Below, in pieces: positions 48,801 through 57,675 of a stretch of 64,000 nucleotides of DNA. This DNA comes from Acorus gramineus (lineage: Eukaryota > Streptophyta > Magnoliopsida > Acorales > Acoraceae), in contig CM060847.1 of the NCBI GenBank assembly GCA_030737835.1, forward strand, positions 14,395,101 through 14,459,100. Reading direction: 5' to 3'. A program made the translations under genes and the position numbers. The notes below the pieces were generated by a model. The model was given only the letters and a program-made list of their open reading frames with translations. It had not been told where the DNA came from and searched no databases. Positions within the stretch are counted from its first letter, which is position 1. The number at the start of each line of letters is the position of its first letter.

Positions 48801-49588
48801 GTTCCATGCCTCCTCCAGTGGGAAGCCTCTCCAACCTAAAGGAAATCAACGTGTCTGTATGCAACAAATTGAGATATCTCTTGACACCCACTCTGGCCCA
48901 AAGGCTTGAACGCCTTGAGGTGATTCATATCCAGCAATGTGAGGGAATAGAGGGACTGATATCTTTGGAGGATGAAGAAGAAGAAGGGGAACCCAGTTCC
49001 ATTTCTTTGAGCAAGTCTGTTGCACCTTCGTCCCCTATCTTCTGCAACCTACGAATTTTTGAAATAATTCATTGTCCAGGCTTTTGCACTCCCTTTCCGA
49101 TGGGGCTTGCCCAAAGCCTCGTGCGACTGGAGAAACTTCAAATATCAATGTGTTTCCGGATGGAGGCTATTATTTTGAGAGGGGAAGAAGAAGTTGAGTT
49201 TGACAATCTGTTCCCTAGTTTGGTCCAAATAGAGCTGCATGATCTACCAAAACTGACTAGTTTTTTCAGTGATGGTGGATCACTCACTTCTACAGCTCTC
49301 CTATTGCCCTCACTTGAACGTATCACAATTCAACATTGTCCACAGCTGACGAAGCTCCCGCTGGGACCCCAAAGTTCGCCCAACCTGAAGGAAATATGGG
49401 GATCAAGAAAGGAATGGTTGGAAGGTTTGGTGTGGGATGATGAAAACAGCAGGTCTCGTTTCCAACCCTTGCTTCAACATGATCAAAAACGTATACACCA
49501 AAAAAAAAAAAAAAAGATAAAAAATGTAAGTTCACTGTTTGCCTCAGCATTTATGCATGCTTGTTGTGTTTTAAGGCATTATTTATAG
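45893..49588 (+). CDS. CC-NBS-LRR disease resistance protein (RPS2/At4g27190 type)
   Basis: Uninterrupted frame of 1231 residues from MTSLITDFVTEII. An in-frame ATG at 45824 lies before the acceptor atcatgcag (to 45884) and is probably intronic. Coiled-coil region about 1-140; NB-ARC with P-loop GTGGVGKTT (178-186), kinase-2 LLIVFDDIW (251-259, final Trp marks non-TIR), RNBS-B KILLTSRS (277-284), GLPL GGLPLAI (331-337) and MHD in VKMHDVVRDVA (457-459). The LRR region runs about 490-1190 with L..L.L..C.. units, including a 64-67 residue tandem duplication. NLRs sense pathogen effectors and trigger immune signalling; the key ATPase and MHD residues look intact. The C-terminus runs through a 16-A tract (49500-49515, HQKKKKKIKN). 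A good donor, gtaagt at 49526, lies before the stop, so the true last residues may differ. It sits in a cluster of duplicated leader modules. Confidence 0.93.
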   Translation: MTSLITDFVTEIIVKELWEPMKRHVGYFVCCEKYVHGLSNRVKDLEPIKKDRQTIKNQARSRGEEPSNELEDWLKKVEEVEADANIIADKIGEHKGCFTCLSYLGSRYSLGKEATNKKAKVDELMRKKLENMCLPVPIPSFEFLPIGDFRVFESTKSAVNKVVHALGNDEIHMIGVYGTGGVGKTTLSKEVMRHAKINNMFDEVVMVTVSQNPSMESIQEKMAQGLGINCNQKNSTIDRLIHGRIIDLNKLLIVFDDIWETLDLAEVGIPQDSKHCKILLTSRSLEICNAMRVQQKISLEVLSPEDSWELFKENSGAAESCVARNVASECGGLPLAIVTVGRALFGKSQDDWEFVLGRLRAAVPDSILGLENVYNQLKVSYDMLRSEEAKLCFLLCSMFKEDAEIDVEDLTMYAMGERFLKDVHTVQEARKCVKFLVNKLKASCLLLEGKNEGLVKMHDVVRDVAIYIASNKKEGCLSIFCSGNQCWNESESLKECRRLSILGNYNDTILPEQPPECSQIQTLVLEEIKNIPDNFFEKMTSLRVLHLRNIRMLSLPASMSHLMNLRTLLIDYCYELNDIFILGGQKNLEVLRLVTTALNELPESIGKLINLKYLAPLYPRGWIEHIRIPPKVISNMSQLEEFHMDRCVTPWEVTGGAPGKSSPLDEILVLTKLVALTIRLGDTECLDATRHMEFKGNLERFSIHVSKNTSLPLKFLRSMLLELWGLHLPGWSIMLLGKTDALSLKGSVCSHLDVTGCGGGSGFECLKYLDLESCDEMEFVIHGSVVPGVILFPNLEKLFLTSMKKLTGLCRGPLPLGSLERLRVLEADECPNLNIEPILHMEFLIHSSTSEAGVHNIILPDLQKLILSCMEKLIGICSGPLLPGSLQKLRALNIYSCPKFNINGVIHIADNMEELDISGENSMRELFSNNDCMVTGEIWVGEYCGHALLPSLKTLHLYHLHELVCIWKRGSMPPPVGSLSNLKEINVSVCNKLRYLLTPTLAQRLERLEVIHIQQCEGIEGLISLEDEEEEGEPSSISLSKSVAPSSPIFCNLRIFEIIHCPGFCTPFPMGLAQSLVRLEKLQISMCFRMEAIILRGEEEVEFDNLFPSLVQIELHDLPKLTSFFSDGGSLTSTALLLPSLERITIQHCPQLTKLPLGPQSSPNLKEIWGSRKEWLEGLVWDDENSRSRFQPLLQHDQKRIHQKKKKKIKNVSSLFASAFMHACCVLRHYL

Positions 49589-49589
49589 A

Positions 49590-51130
49590 GATTTGTGTAT
49601 ATCTCTTGCATATATCTTGCCCTTTTGTCTTTATCTCTGTTGGGATCTTTTTTCATTTTTTCTGTAACTCTAATTTAATATTTGTCTTTTGTTGCTTAAT
49701 TGTAGTCATCTACATGATCTTCTTGAAAATATCTACTTTTATTGATTTGTTGAACTCCATTTTATATTCTGTTTAGATTACCAAGAAGAACTGTCAATCT
49801 AAGCCATCTATAAATTTCACAACATCTCACTGCATATGTTGAGTTTCGAATGATGGACAGTTGAATTTCTTATATTAGGAACCTCATTGTTCTACTTCTG
49901 ATTGGAAAAATACAGCGACTTCATCCATGATTTTCCTTTTATCATCTCATTCTCTTTTAGTCTTTCTAGAAAGTTTGATCAAGATGAATTAGGTTGCAGA
50001 AGACCACTTGTAACTCTCATATAAAATCCCCAATTTTCAAAGTAACTGTTTAATGCATTATGGCTATTTTTTAAAAAATTTCAAACTCCGTCACTTCTCT
50101 TCTGTTTAATGCATTATGTTATCTCTATAGCATGTTAATCATTGATCTATAAAGTGCTAAAAGGAATCTCATTATTCTGATTGAAGAAACATAATTAATT
50201 TGTTGATAATTTTTATCTAGCAGCTCATTCTTTCTTATTATGTTTTGACAAGTTTGATCTAGAACAAATAGGTTGCAGAAGACCTATCTCACTTAGAAAT
50301 CCTTATTTTTCAGAAGCAATTATTTCTAATTCAAGATGGCTATTTATTCTATCTTCAAACTCTGTTTCTTCTCATCTCTATGGTTATGTTCATTCTAGTT
50401 GGTTTGTGCTCCCCACATCAATCTCATTTTGCATCTATTGTCCCTATAGCATGTTAGTTTTAATCTATAAAAGTGATATGAATACAAGTTACATCTCTGT
50501 ACCATTTTTTTTTTTGCCAAGTTTAGCATATTAGATTTAATCTATAACTTGGAACTGAAAATATTGAAATCCAAGGAACTAGAGCTTCTCTTGACAACCT
50601 GCTGCTGAATTTCTCCACATCTATAGCCCTCACTCATTATGTTCAAGGAAAAAAAATTATTATCAACCTTACAAAGCTTTCTTTTCAGAATTATGTTACA
50701 GCAACATTTGATGAAAAGGAGCATTTTGTATGATGCTATTCATTTCCATTTTGCAGGTTGGAATATAATCTATAATAAGTTGTTTATGGTGAGGGATGAA
50801 CAATTGGAACTGTAAGGATGAACAATCGAACTTTGTGACCTCATTGAGAAAAAAAAAAATGAGCTCTTCCTAAGGAGCAAGGTATGGTTGTGAATGGATT
50901 CTCTTTTATTATGATTAAAGAAACACAACTAATTCATTGATGATCATCCTCTTTTACTTTGTTCTAAAAGTTTAATTAAGAAAAGTTAGATTGGAGAAGA
51001 ACTCCTGCAATTCTCATACGAAAACCCCCATTTTGAGAGAAAAAAAAAAAAAAAAACAGTTTCTAATGCATGATGGCTATTCATTTTAATCTCCATAGTT
51101 ATCTATATAGCGTGTTATTCTAATGTCCAT
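49590..51130 (+). repeat. 3' flank of the NLR with three diverged ~280-bp repeats
   Basis: Units near 49900-50150, 50180-50470 and 50910-51110 share the order: 'gaaaaacat..aattaattcattgat', 'catcctcttttattctttg', 'aagtttgatcaagaa..aattaggttgcagaagac', 'aactctcatataaaatccccatttt', 'tttctaatgcatgatggctattcatt'. A splice-acceptor-like 'ccattttgcag' at 50747-50757 could start a 3' UTR exon after the donor at 49526. No coding potential. Confidence 0.55.
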
Positions 51131-51240
51131 GGTTATCTATATAAACAAAACTGTTTTCAATGCTTGATACAAAGACCCGTATACCTTTAAAGACACCTCA
51201 AGACAACATGAAAATATCTGCATTTCTCTCTGGCATATTA

Positions 51241-51633
51241 GAGCATCTCAAATGGATATGTTAGTTAACTAAGATGTTAAAGTACCATATCAGCACTTTA
51301 TCACTCAACTAGACACTCATTTACTACATTATTATTTAGTTGGTTGTTGTTACTCTAATGAACTAGCTAAATGACTAGCCAAAATAATAGTGGCACCCCT
51401 CCACCCACTCAAATCTCTCCATCTATCCAAAATAATATTTTTTTTATTCTTTTAAATGGTGGGGCCCACATTTGGTTGGCTAAAGCACTAGCCACAGTTA
51501 ACATTTCCTTAACATATGACAGACGGGATTCACATTTAGCTTGTCCTTAACACTTCCATTGGAACACTATTTTTATATGATTTTTAAAAATCTAACACTA
51601 ACCAGTGAGTTAACATGTTTATTGAAGATGCTC
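51241..51633. mobile_element. Tourist-like MITE, 393 bp
   Basis: Begins GAGCATCTCAAATGG and ends ATTGAAGATGCTC, with TTA on both sides (51238-51240, 51634-51636). 'ggtggggcccacatttgg' is inside. Same terminal type as the elements at 7620 and 43710. Confidence 0.72.
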
Positions 51634-51890
51634 TTAGTTTTAATCTATGAATTCCAAGAATATTGGAAATGAAGGAACTATACCTAAAAAAATTGCATGT
51701 AGAAATCTCTTTTACTCCGTTCATTCCTGAAAATCTCATATAAATGAGTTAACATGTTCATTGGAGATGCTCTTAGTTTTAATTTATGAATTTGAATTCC
51801 AAGAATATTGGAAATGAAGGAACTATACCTAAAAAAATTGCATGTAGAAATCTCTTTTACTCCGTTCATTCCTGAAAATCTCATACAAAA
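51607..51890 (+). repeat. 139-bp tandem duplication taking in a MITE end
   Basis: The sequence from 'gagttaacatgtt.attg.agatgctcttag' through 'gaaatctcttttactccgttcattcctgaaaatctcata' occurs at 51607-51745 and again at 51746-51890. The second copy has a 6-base insertion ('tttgaa'). The copied part begins inside the right end of the MITE, so the duplication is younger than the insertion. Confidence 0.85.
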
Positions 51891-52099
51891 TTTATCATTC
51901 CATAGCATCTACTGGAACTGAATTTATGAGAACAAAAAATTCTCTTATTTATCGATGACACAAACAACCCACATAGGTGGTGGTAGTGAGCATCACCACC
52001 AAAATTCCTACAAAACACAATTCATCCAAAAAAGGATCTAAAGCCCAATTTGAGATGGAAAGTAAAAACTTTCCCTTCATGTTTGTGCACAGACACACC

Positions 52100-52856
52100 C
52101 TAAACATATCCGCCATTGACGCGTATCACCTGTCCGTTAATCCACCCACTGCCGTCCGTCGCCAAGAACCCAACAACAGGCGCGACATCCCCGACCTCCC
52201 CCAACCTCCCCACTCACCACCTCCTCCGTCTTCCCGTCAAAAAACATAGCCGTCACAATCAGCCCCGGCGCCACGCAATTTGCCGTGATCCCTGTCCCCT
52301 TCAGCTCCTTCGCCATCACCCCCACCATCGTCTCCACCGCCGCCTTCGACGCGGCGTACGCCCCGTATCCGGGCCTCCGCGAGCCCACCACCGACGTCGT
52401 CACCGCCACTATCCGCCCCCCTCCGCCGCGCGCGAGGCGCGCCGCCGCCTCGCGGCAGCAGAGGGACGCGCCCTTCGCGTTCACGGCGAAGGTGCGGTCC
52501 CAGTCTTCCTCGGCGGTGTGGGCCACCGACGGGTACTTCAGGTCGAGGATGCCCGCGCAGTTGACGAGGACGTGCGCGGGCCTCCCGCCGAAGGACTCCT
52601 CGGCGCGGTCGAAGAGGGCTTTCACGTCGGACGCGATGGAGACGCCCGCGCGGACGGTGACCGCGCCGCGCGGGAGGGTTGAAACGAGGGACTCGGCGGA
52701 GGCGGCGTTGGAGGCGTAGTTGATGACGAGGTCCGCGCCGAGGGAGGAGAGGTGGACGGCGATGACGCGGCCGATGCCGCGGGAGGCGCCGGTGACGATG
52801 GCGGTTCGGCCCGCGAGGGGGAGGGGGAGGGGGGGTTGTTGTTGTTGGGTTGCCAT
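52100..52856 (-). pseudogene. Short-chain dehydrogenase/reductase with C-terminal frame break
   Basis: Very GC-rich, intronless, from ATG at 52856. The frame carries the classical SDR order: LAGRTAIVTGASRGIG (cofactor site, residues 22-29), NCAG (99-102), catalytic Ser155, Tyr167 and Lys171 (YAASK), and ITANCVAPGLIVTAMFF. It resembles the plant NADPH-dependent aldehyde reductase-like/FabG-like SDRs. At about residue 214 (KTEEVV) the expected ~10 residues are missing and the frame changes. The continuing family sequence (RLGEVGDVAPVVGFLATDG ... NGQVIRVNGGYV) is in another frame from 52207 down to a stop at 52100, while the original frame ends at 52137 (239 residues). The usual Asp of the 'ADVS' cofactor motif is Gly71. 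It may be a dead gene or an allele with an altered C-terminus. TATA-like ATAAATA lies about 30 bases upstream of the ATG on the minus strand. Confidence 0.75.
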
Positions 52857-52919
52857 TGTTGGTGGTGATGGATCTGAGCTTACTATTTATGGACGAACAA
52901 TCTGAGTGGAATTTGATGT

Positions 52920-53560
52920 GTGATTAGGCTTGGGATAAGGTAATAATTGAATTAGACCTCATATGATATAAAAAATTAAATAAAATATAACAATTGTCTA
53001 CATTTTAAAAAAGAAATAGAGATATTTTGTTCTGAGTAAAAAATGGAATAAAATTTATCTTTTTTTTAATCTTATTTTGTAAAGCATAGATAACTTTTAT
53101 GATTGTTCTTTTTCATAAAAAAACAAATACACAAAAACAAAACTTTTTGAAACCAACAATATTAATGCTCAATTAATAATAAGAATAGATTTGATATTTT
53201 TAATTATTTTTTGAAGTTATCACACATTTTAAATAATGTGATCAAAATACAATATTTAAGATAAGAACATAAAAAAAATGATAATAATAAAATGCATTAC
53301 TAAATATAAATATAAATAAAAATAATTATTTTTTTATCATTTTAAATTAGATTAATTTATTTTAAATATTTATTTATTTTTAAATTAGGGTTTACGGTTC
53401 TGGGATAAGGGTGTTTCGGTCTTTTGAATGGATTGATGGGATTAGGGGTATTTGGGTCTTTTGAATGGATTGATGAGTGATGTCATTGATGAATCTGAGA
53501 TAAAACCTTTGTCATCTCCTTCGGAACCATAAAGGCCCCTCTTTTTTTTTTTTTTTTTTT
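52920..53560. other. AT-rich intergenic DNA
   Basis: Upstream of the SDR. Contains a short duplicated phrase 'tttgggtcttttgaatggattgatg' (near 53425 and 53451) and a 20-T run near 53540. No gene was recognised. Confidence 0.5.
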
Positions 53561-53569
53561 TTCCCTTTA

Positions 53570-53775
53570 TTCACACCTAAAATAACTTTCATATACATGT
53601 GATGGCCAGGTAATCATCACTGTTAATTTCTCTCGGTGTCCAACTGCTGACAGTCTCAGCTTCTCATACTTATTATATTGCTTTGGGTTTATATCTTCCT
53701 CTCTTGTTCTCTTCTTCGTGACCGAATCACCCAATCCATACTCAGGTAAGTTCAACACTCCAAGGAGGTCTTTGA
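53570..53775 (+). repeat. NLR-type leader module, variant (copy at 63480-63660)
   Basis: 'ggtgtccaactgctgacagtctcagcttctcat', 'ttattatattgctttgggt' and 'atccatactcag|gtaagttcaa.actcca' match 63520-63660 in order and strand, including the splice-donor-like end. No NLR coding sequence follows. The (..CTCAG|GTAAG/GTAGG) end is also shared with the 43.1 kb leader exon. Confidence 0.55.
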
Positions 53776-53828
53776 GTAGAGGATCAGGGGAGGAATAGGT
53801 GGGAATATGCATGAAATAAGAAAAAAAT

Positions 53829-54212
53829 GTGTTTGGGTGATCGGAATATGGTGGTATTTAGATATCGGAATAACAAAGAATAAAATGGTATAATAATTCT
53901 CTCTTTCTTATGAAATTAGCATATTCTAACAACAGTCATAAGTGGGTCCCACGATTTTTTTCTTTTTCTTTTCATTTCAAATCATCTATTATTACCTCTT
54001 ATATATCAATGTGGTTCACATGTCAAATCAACTTTTTATACCTCATTCACATTTTATTTTTCATCAACCGAACACTTAACTTTTATTATTACCTTTCCTA
54101 ACGAGAATAACTAAAAACACAATTAAATATAAAATCACTTATTTCATTGATAAAATCAACAATTTCTGAAATAGAATATCAGAATAGCTTATGTCTCTAT
54201 CCAAACAGACCC
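53829..54212. mobile_element. Candidate MITE
   Basis: Left end GTGTTTGGGTGATCGGAATA and, inverted, right end GGGTCTGTTTGGATAGAGAC share the GTTTGG-type terminus of many plant hAT/Harbinger MITEs. AT-rich and non-coding inside. No target duplication was fixed. Confidence 0.35.
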
Positions 54213-54295
54213 AAATGAATGAATATAAGATGGAGATGAGTCCTTACCCGTAAATAAGATACAAAAAAAAGTTGGAGATGAATGAATGGAATAAA

Positions 54296-54300
<5 letters not shown>

Positions 54301-54346
<46 letters not shown>
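54301..54346. repeat. (TA)23 microsatellite
   Basis: 46 bases of perfect TA repeat. A second, shorter TA run is at 55189-55201, on the other side of the GC-rich element. Confidence 0.98.
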
Positions 54347-54349
<3 letters not shown>

Positions 54350-55188
54350 TGAAGGGCCATGGGGTGCGCCCGTGCGCCCCCGTCGTCGACCGTGCGATCG
54401 ACGTACTCGTCGATCGCACGGTCGACGTTTTTTTTTAAAAAAAAATAAAAAAAAACGTAAAAAAAAGACGTCGACGATCGCGACTGCACCGACCCCGTCA
54501 CCCCCGTCGACGACTGCACCGACCCCCGTCGCCCCCGTCACCCCCGTCGACGCTCTCTCTCTCTCTCTCCCTGTCTCTCTCTCTCAAATCACGTCGAAAT
54601 AAAAATCGCGACCGAGATCGACCCCCGTCGACGACTGCACGGACCGACCCCCGTCGCTCCCGTCGACGACGACCGCGACCGAGGGGCGACGTCGACGGGG
54701 GTCGACGGGGGCGACGGGGGTCGCGGTCGTCGTCGACGGGGGTCGACGGGGGTCGCGGTCGTCGTCGACGGGGGTCGGTCCGTGCAGTCGGTCGCGGTCG
54801 TCGTCGATGGGGGCGACGTCGACGGGGATCGACGGGGTCGCGGTCGGAAGGGCGTCGTCGGCAGGGGGTCGAGGGGGTCGGAAGGGCGTCGTCGGCAGGG
54901 GGTCGAGTCGACGGGGGTCGACGAGAGAGAGAGAGAGACAGCGAGAGAGAGAGATTTCGCGCGAGAGAGAGAGCGAGAGAGAGACGGGGATTTCGAGGTG
55001 GGGTTCGAGAGAGAGAGAGAGAGAGCGAGAGACTTCGAGAGACAGCGACGGGGATTTCGAGGTCGCCCCGTTGAATTTTTTTTTTTTTTAATTGACCGTC
55101 CGATCGATGAGGTCCATCGATCGGACGGTCACTAAATGGGGCGCACGATGGGGTGCACCGTGCGCACGGTCGCACCCCATCGTCTGTG
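54347..55188. mobile_element. GC-rich TIR element with subterminal hairpins, inside a (TA)n tract
   Basis: Terminal inverted repeats ATGGGGTGCGCCCGTGCGC (54359-54377) and, inverted, ATGGGGTGCGACCGTGCGC (55162-55180) differ at 1 of 19 bases. Next to each TIR is a strong hairpin: 20-bp perfect arms with a 4-base loop at 54384-54427, and 17-bp perfect arms with a 5-base loop at 55093-55131. Both are built on GACCGT.CGATCGA. The right TIR lies in a further 39-base palindrome (55145-55183). Both hairpins face A/T homopolymer stretches. The inside has CGTCGAC/GGGGGTCGACG minisatellite (about 54480-54920), (CT)n (54551-54594) and (GA)n (54924-55040). No protein domain: the long frames are Arg/Pro/Ser composition artefacts. 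(TA)n lies on both sides. Confidence 0.75.
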
Positions 55189-55384
55189 TATATATATATA
55201 TGCAGGGAACATAAAATTGTTTGGCTTCTACTCAATCATTGCCCATTGTTGCATCTTCCAAATGATTGAAAGATGCTCATATGAAGCCCATGAACACCGA
55301 TTCATCCAATTTAAATAAACAAGATATACTTCCAAACATTAATGTAACTTCCAAACATTCATCCAATTTTTTTTTGTTTTTTTG

Positions 55385-56275
55385 GATAAAAATGTGCTTT
55401 TGTTATTGTTAGAATAAAGGAAAAGGAAATCTTGTTATTGTATTAGAGGAGTCAAATGCTCTATTTATAGGTATATAGAGAATACTAAAATATCAGAAAA
55501 GGAATATAGGAAAACTAAGAAACTAATAATATAATAATAATGATAATAAAGACATAATATTATTCTAATAATGACTCTTTAACATCTATTATTAAAACTT
55601 CTCTCACAAAGAGAAAAGTCGAACCTATGATTTTTTTTTTTGTCTAAGAGCATAGTCACACAAGTACTCCAAAAAAGTTTAAATACTCGAATAAATACTC
55701 TAATTAAGTGCATCCCTAACCTATCGATATACTTCTGTTCATCTCAAACACACACACACACACACATACACATTTTCATTTTTTATAAATGAGTCTATAA
55801 AATTCATTGAAGTATATATTTTATCTTTTATAAAAATATATATCTCATTAAATGATATATACTATTTTTTAAAAAGAATCAAAATGAACTTTGTGTAATA
55901 TTAATCTTGGTACAATGTTATCCCCTCGGACAAAAACCTACCGCATGATGGACACATGGAAAATGATATATCTAGTGCACTCCCATTTGTCATCCGCAGT
56001 CTACACCTTTTTTTTTAAAAAAAAAACACTAGTCAATTGATATACATACTATTATAGGAATTGAAATACACAATAGTGTATTTTTTTAAAAAAAAATACA
56101 AAATTTATAGTCCCATATATTGTGATAGAGATCATACACCATGATAATGCTTAGCCACACCATCATTGTCAAAAGAAAGCGAGGCAATAGTTTCTTTTGT
56201 ATACTGTAGTGTATGAGTGCTGCAAAACAGACTAAGTGTATTAACACTAGAGTGTTGATACATGCAGTCTGTTTT
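55385..56275. repeat. Dispersed repeat, copy B (inverted relative to 21535-22255)
   Basis: Collinear with copy A as reverse complement, interrupted by the solo LTR. Carries the (CA)n counterpart at 55747-55766 and 'cctcggacaaaaacctaccgcatgatggacacatgg'. Confidence 0.7.
55407..55584 (-). mobile_element. Solo LTR, copia-like, inserted in the dispersed repeat
   Basis: 178 bp with TGTTAGAATA start and TTTAACA end (inverted TGTTA/TAACA). On the minus strand it holds 'ctataaatagag', a typical LTR TATA box. The reverse-complement repeat copy at 21535-22255 shows the uninterrupted site ('gttattgttaaaac'), i.e. an empty site. Flanking GTTAT and TCTAT are a probable, decayed 5-bp duplication. Confidence 0.65.
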
Positions 56276-56640
56276 ACAACCTGTTTTGCAGCCCTATATG
56301 CTATGATAACATAGTATATATATATATATATATTACACTATTATAATGTATGGGATTCTATCATCGTATATGGGATAAATTTTTTTTATTATTTTTTTTA
56401 ACTTAAAACAAAATATACTAATATATTTTAGTATATATTTCATTTTATATAATAGCATGCACTTCATTTGAAGAGTATAATTAAAAAAAAAATCAATGTA
56501 AACTGCAATTGAGACTGTAATGGGGGCTGGATGTATCATTTTCATTAGTGCTAGCAACCCATATCCATAGGAAATGTGTGGGTATAGTAAGCGGCCACCT
56601 GATGACGCGTGGCATGAGGTAAGATGCAACACAGTAAGCG
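56276..56640 (+). repeat. Dispersed repeat related to 36875-37150
   Basis: 'gccctatatgctatgat' through 'gggggctggatgtatcatttt' as noted for the copy at 36.9 kb, with a (TA)n stretch in the middle. The last ~90 bases are unassigned. Confidence 0.5.
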
Positions 56641-56655
56641 GCCTACCAAAGACGA

Positions 56656-57240
56656 GTGCTCACGAAATGTTACAGAGCTAAATGGGCTCTGCATGCGCCC
56701 ACGACGTGCTGTATTTGCCTGGTTGACGATGAGACGGCTGACCACTTGTTCTACAATTGCTTGGCAGCAAGGATGCTATGGACGGCGCTGGGTAACGTGA
56801 TAGCGTGCGATATGGACGAGCTATGGCGGACGGCCTCTACCATGGCCAACTGGAATGATAGATCGGTTGAAGCAGAGGTGAGACGCTGTTTGATACCGGC
56901 AGGGTACGATATGGGTGACAGAGAATGCAGTTATGTTATGAGGGCAACGCTTCTACTACGACAACCTCTGGGACACGTTCACGGGTTTAGCTTGTCAGTG
57001 GGGTAGAGTGCTCGGTGGAGCAAAGCAGATGGAGCTAGCCAGGGATGGCCTACATATTTTGGCGTAAGGGTTGTACAATAGTCGTGGCGGGAGGAATCGA
57101 TGCCTCATTTATGCCTCCTGCGCATGTACTGTTTTATGTTTTTTGGTTTTTTGTGGCTTCTTGTATTTATTTCGATCCAAAGTTACACGATTTTAATACA
57201 ATCAGAGTAATTTTGATCTACCAGTTTCTAAAAAAATAAA
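56656..57240 (+). pseudogene. LINE reverse-transcriptase 3' remnant (zf-RVT domain)
   Basis: The frame from 56656 reads LTKCYRAKWALHAPTTCCIC then DDETADHLFYNCLAARMLW, matching the zinc-binding domain at the end of plant L1-clade ORF2 (C..C....E...HLF..C...). The frame breaks near 56910. Another frame continues with FYYDNLWDTFTGLACQWGRV and LARDGLHILA, the usual end of the polyprotein. A 3' UTR ending 'gatctaccagtttct' and an A-rich tail follow. 5'-truncated, frameshifted and inactive. Confidence 0.75.
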
Positions 57241-57478
57241 TAAAATAAAATATATATATATATATTCTCATCATTTCTCTTATTATTTATAGCATAGTCG
57301 TCAATCTGGAATTGATCTTTTGTGTACTGATTTTATTTGTCAGTAATTTTGGAGATGACTGCTTCTAGGTGACGAAGATTAATTTTGGAGATGACTGCTT
57401 AAATAAAACGAATCTAGATGATGCACCTGCATCGATGACAAGTAGGAGAAAATAATTTTTTTTTAATAAAATAATTCG

Positions 57479-57664
57479 TAGCATCAGCATTATAAAAGTA
57501 TTAAAATCATGACAAATTGGGTAATTATAAAAGAGGCACTGGTATTAGGGATTGGTGGGTTGCAAGGTGAGGGGTACTGTGTATTGTTTTTTTATAATAC
57601 CCAATTTGTCATGGTTTCAATCTGAGTGCTTAATCATGACCAATACTTTTGTAATGCTCATGCT
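57479..57664. mobile_element. Small hairpin MITE, 186 bp
   Basis: 'gcatcagcattataaaagtatt' and 'atcatgacaaattgggtaattataaaa' near the left end are inverted as 'ttttataatacccaatttgtcatggtt' and 'aatacttttgtaatgctcatgc' at the right. Non-coding. TAA follows on the right; the left duplication is not clear. Confidence 0.65.
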
Positions 57665-57675
57665 CTAAATCATTC

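Noticed and set aside
52116..52905. Plus-strand frames opposite the SDR
   Set aside because: GC-rich antisense shadows; the minus strand has the recognisable SDR motifs in order.
54498..55235. Long open frames on both strands (up to 245 residues) in the GC-rich region
   Set aside because: The predicted peptides are Arg/Pro/Ser- or Arg/Glu-rich strings from GTCGAC minisatellite and (GA)n DNA. No domain, no start context and frames open on both strands: composition artefacts.
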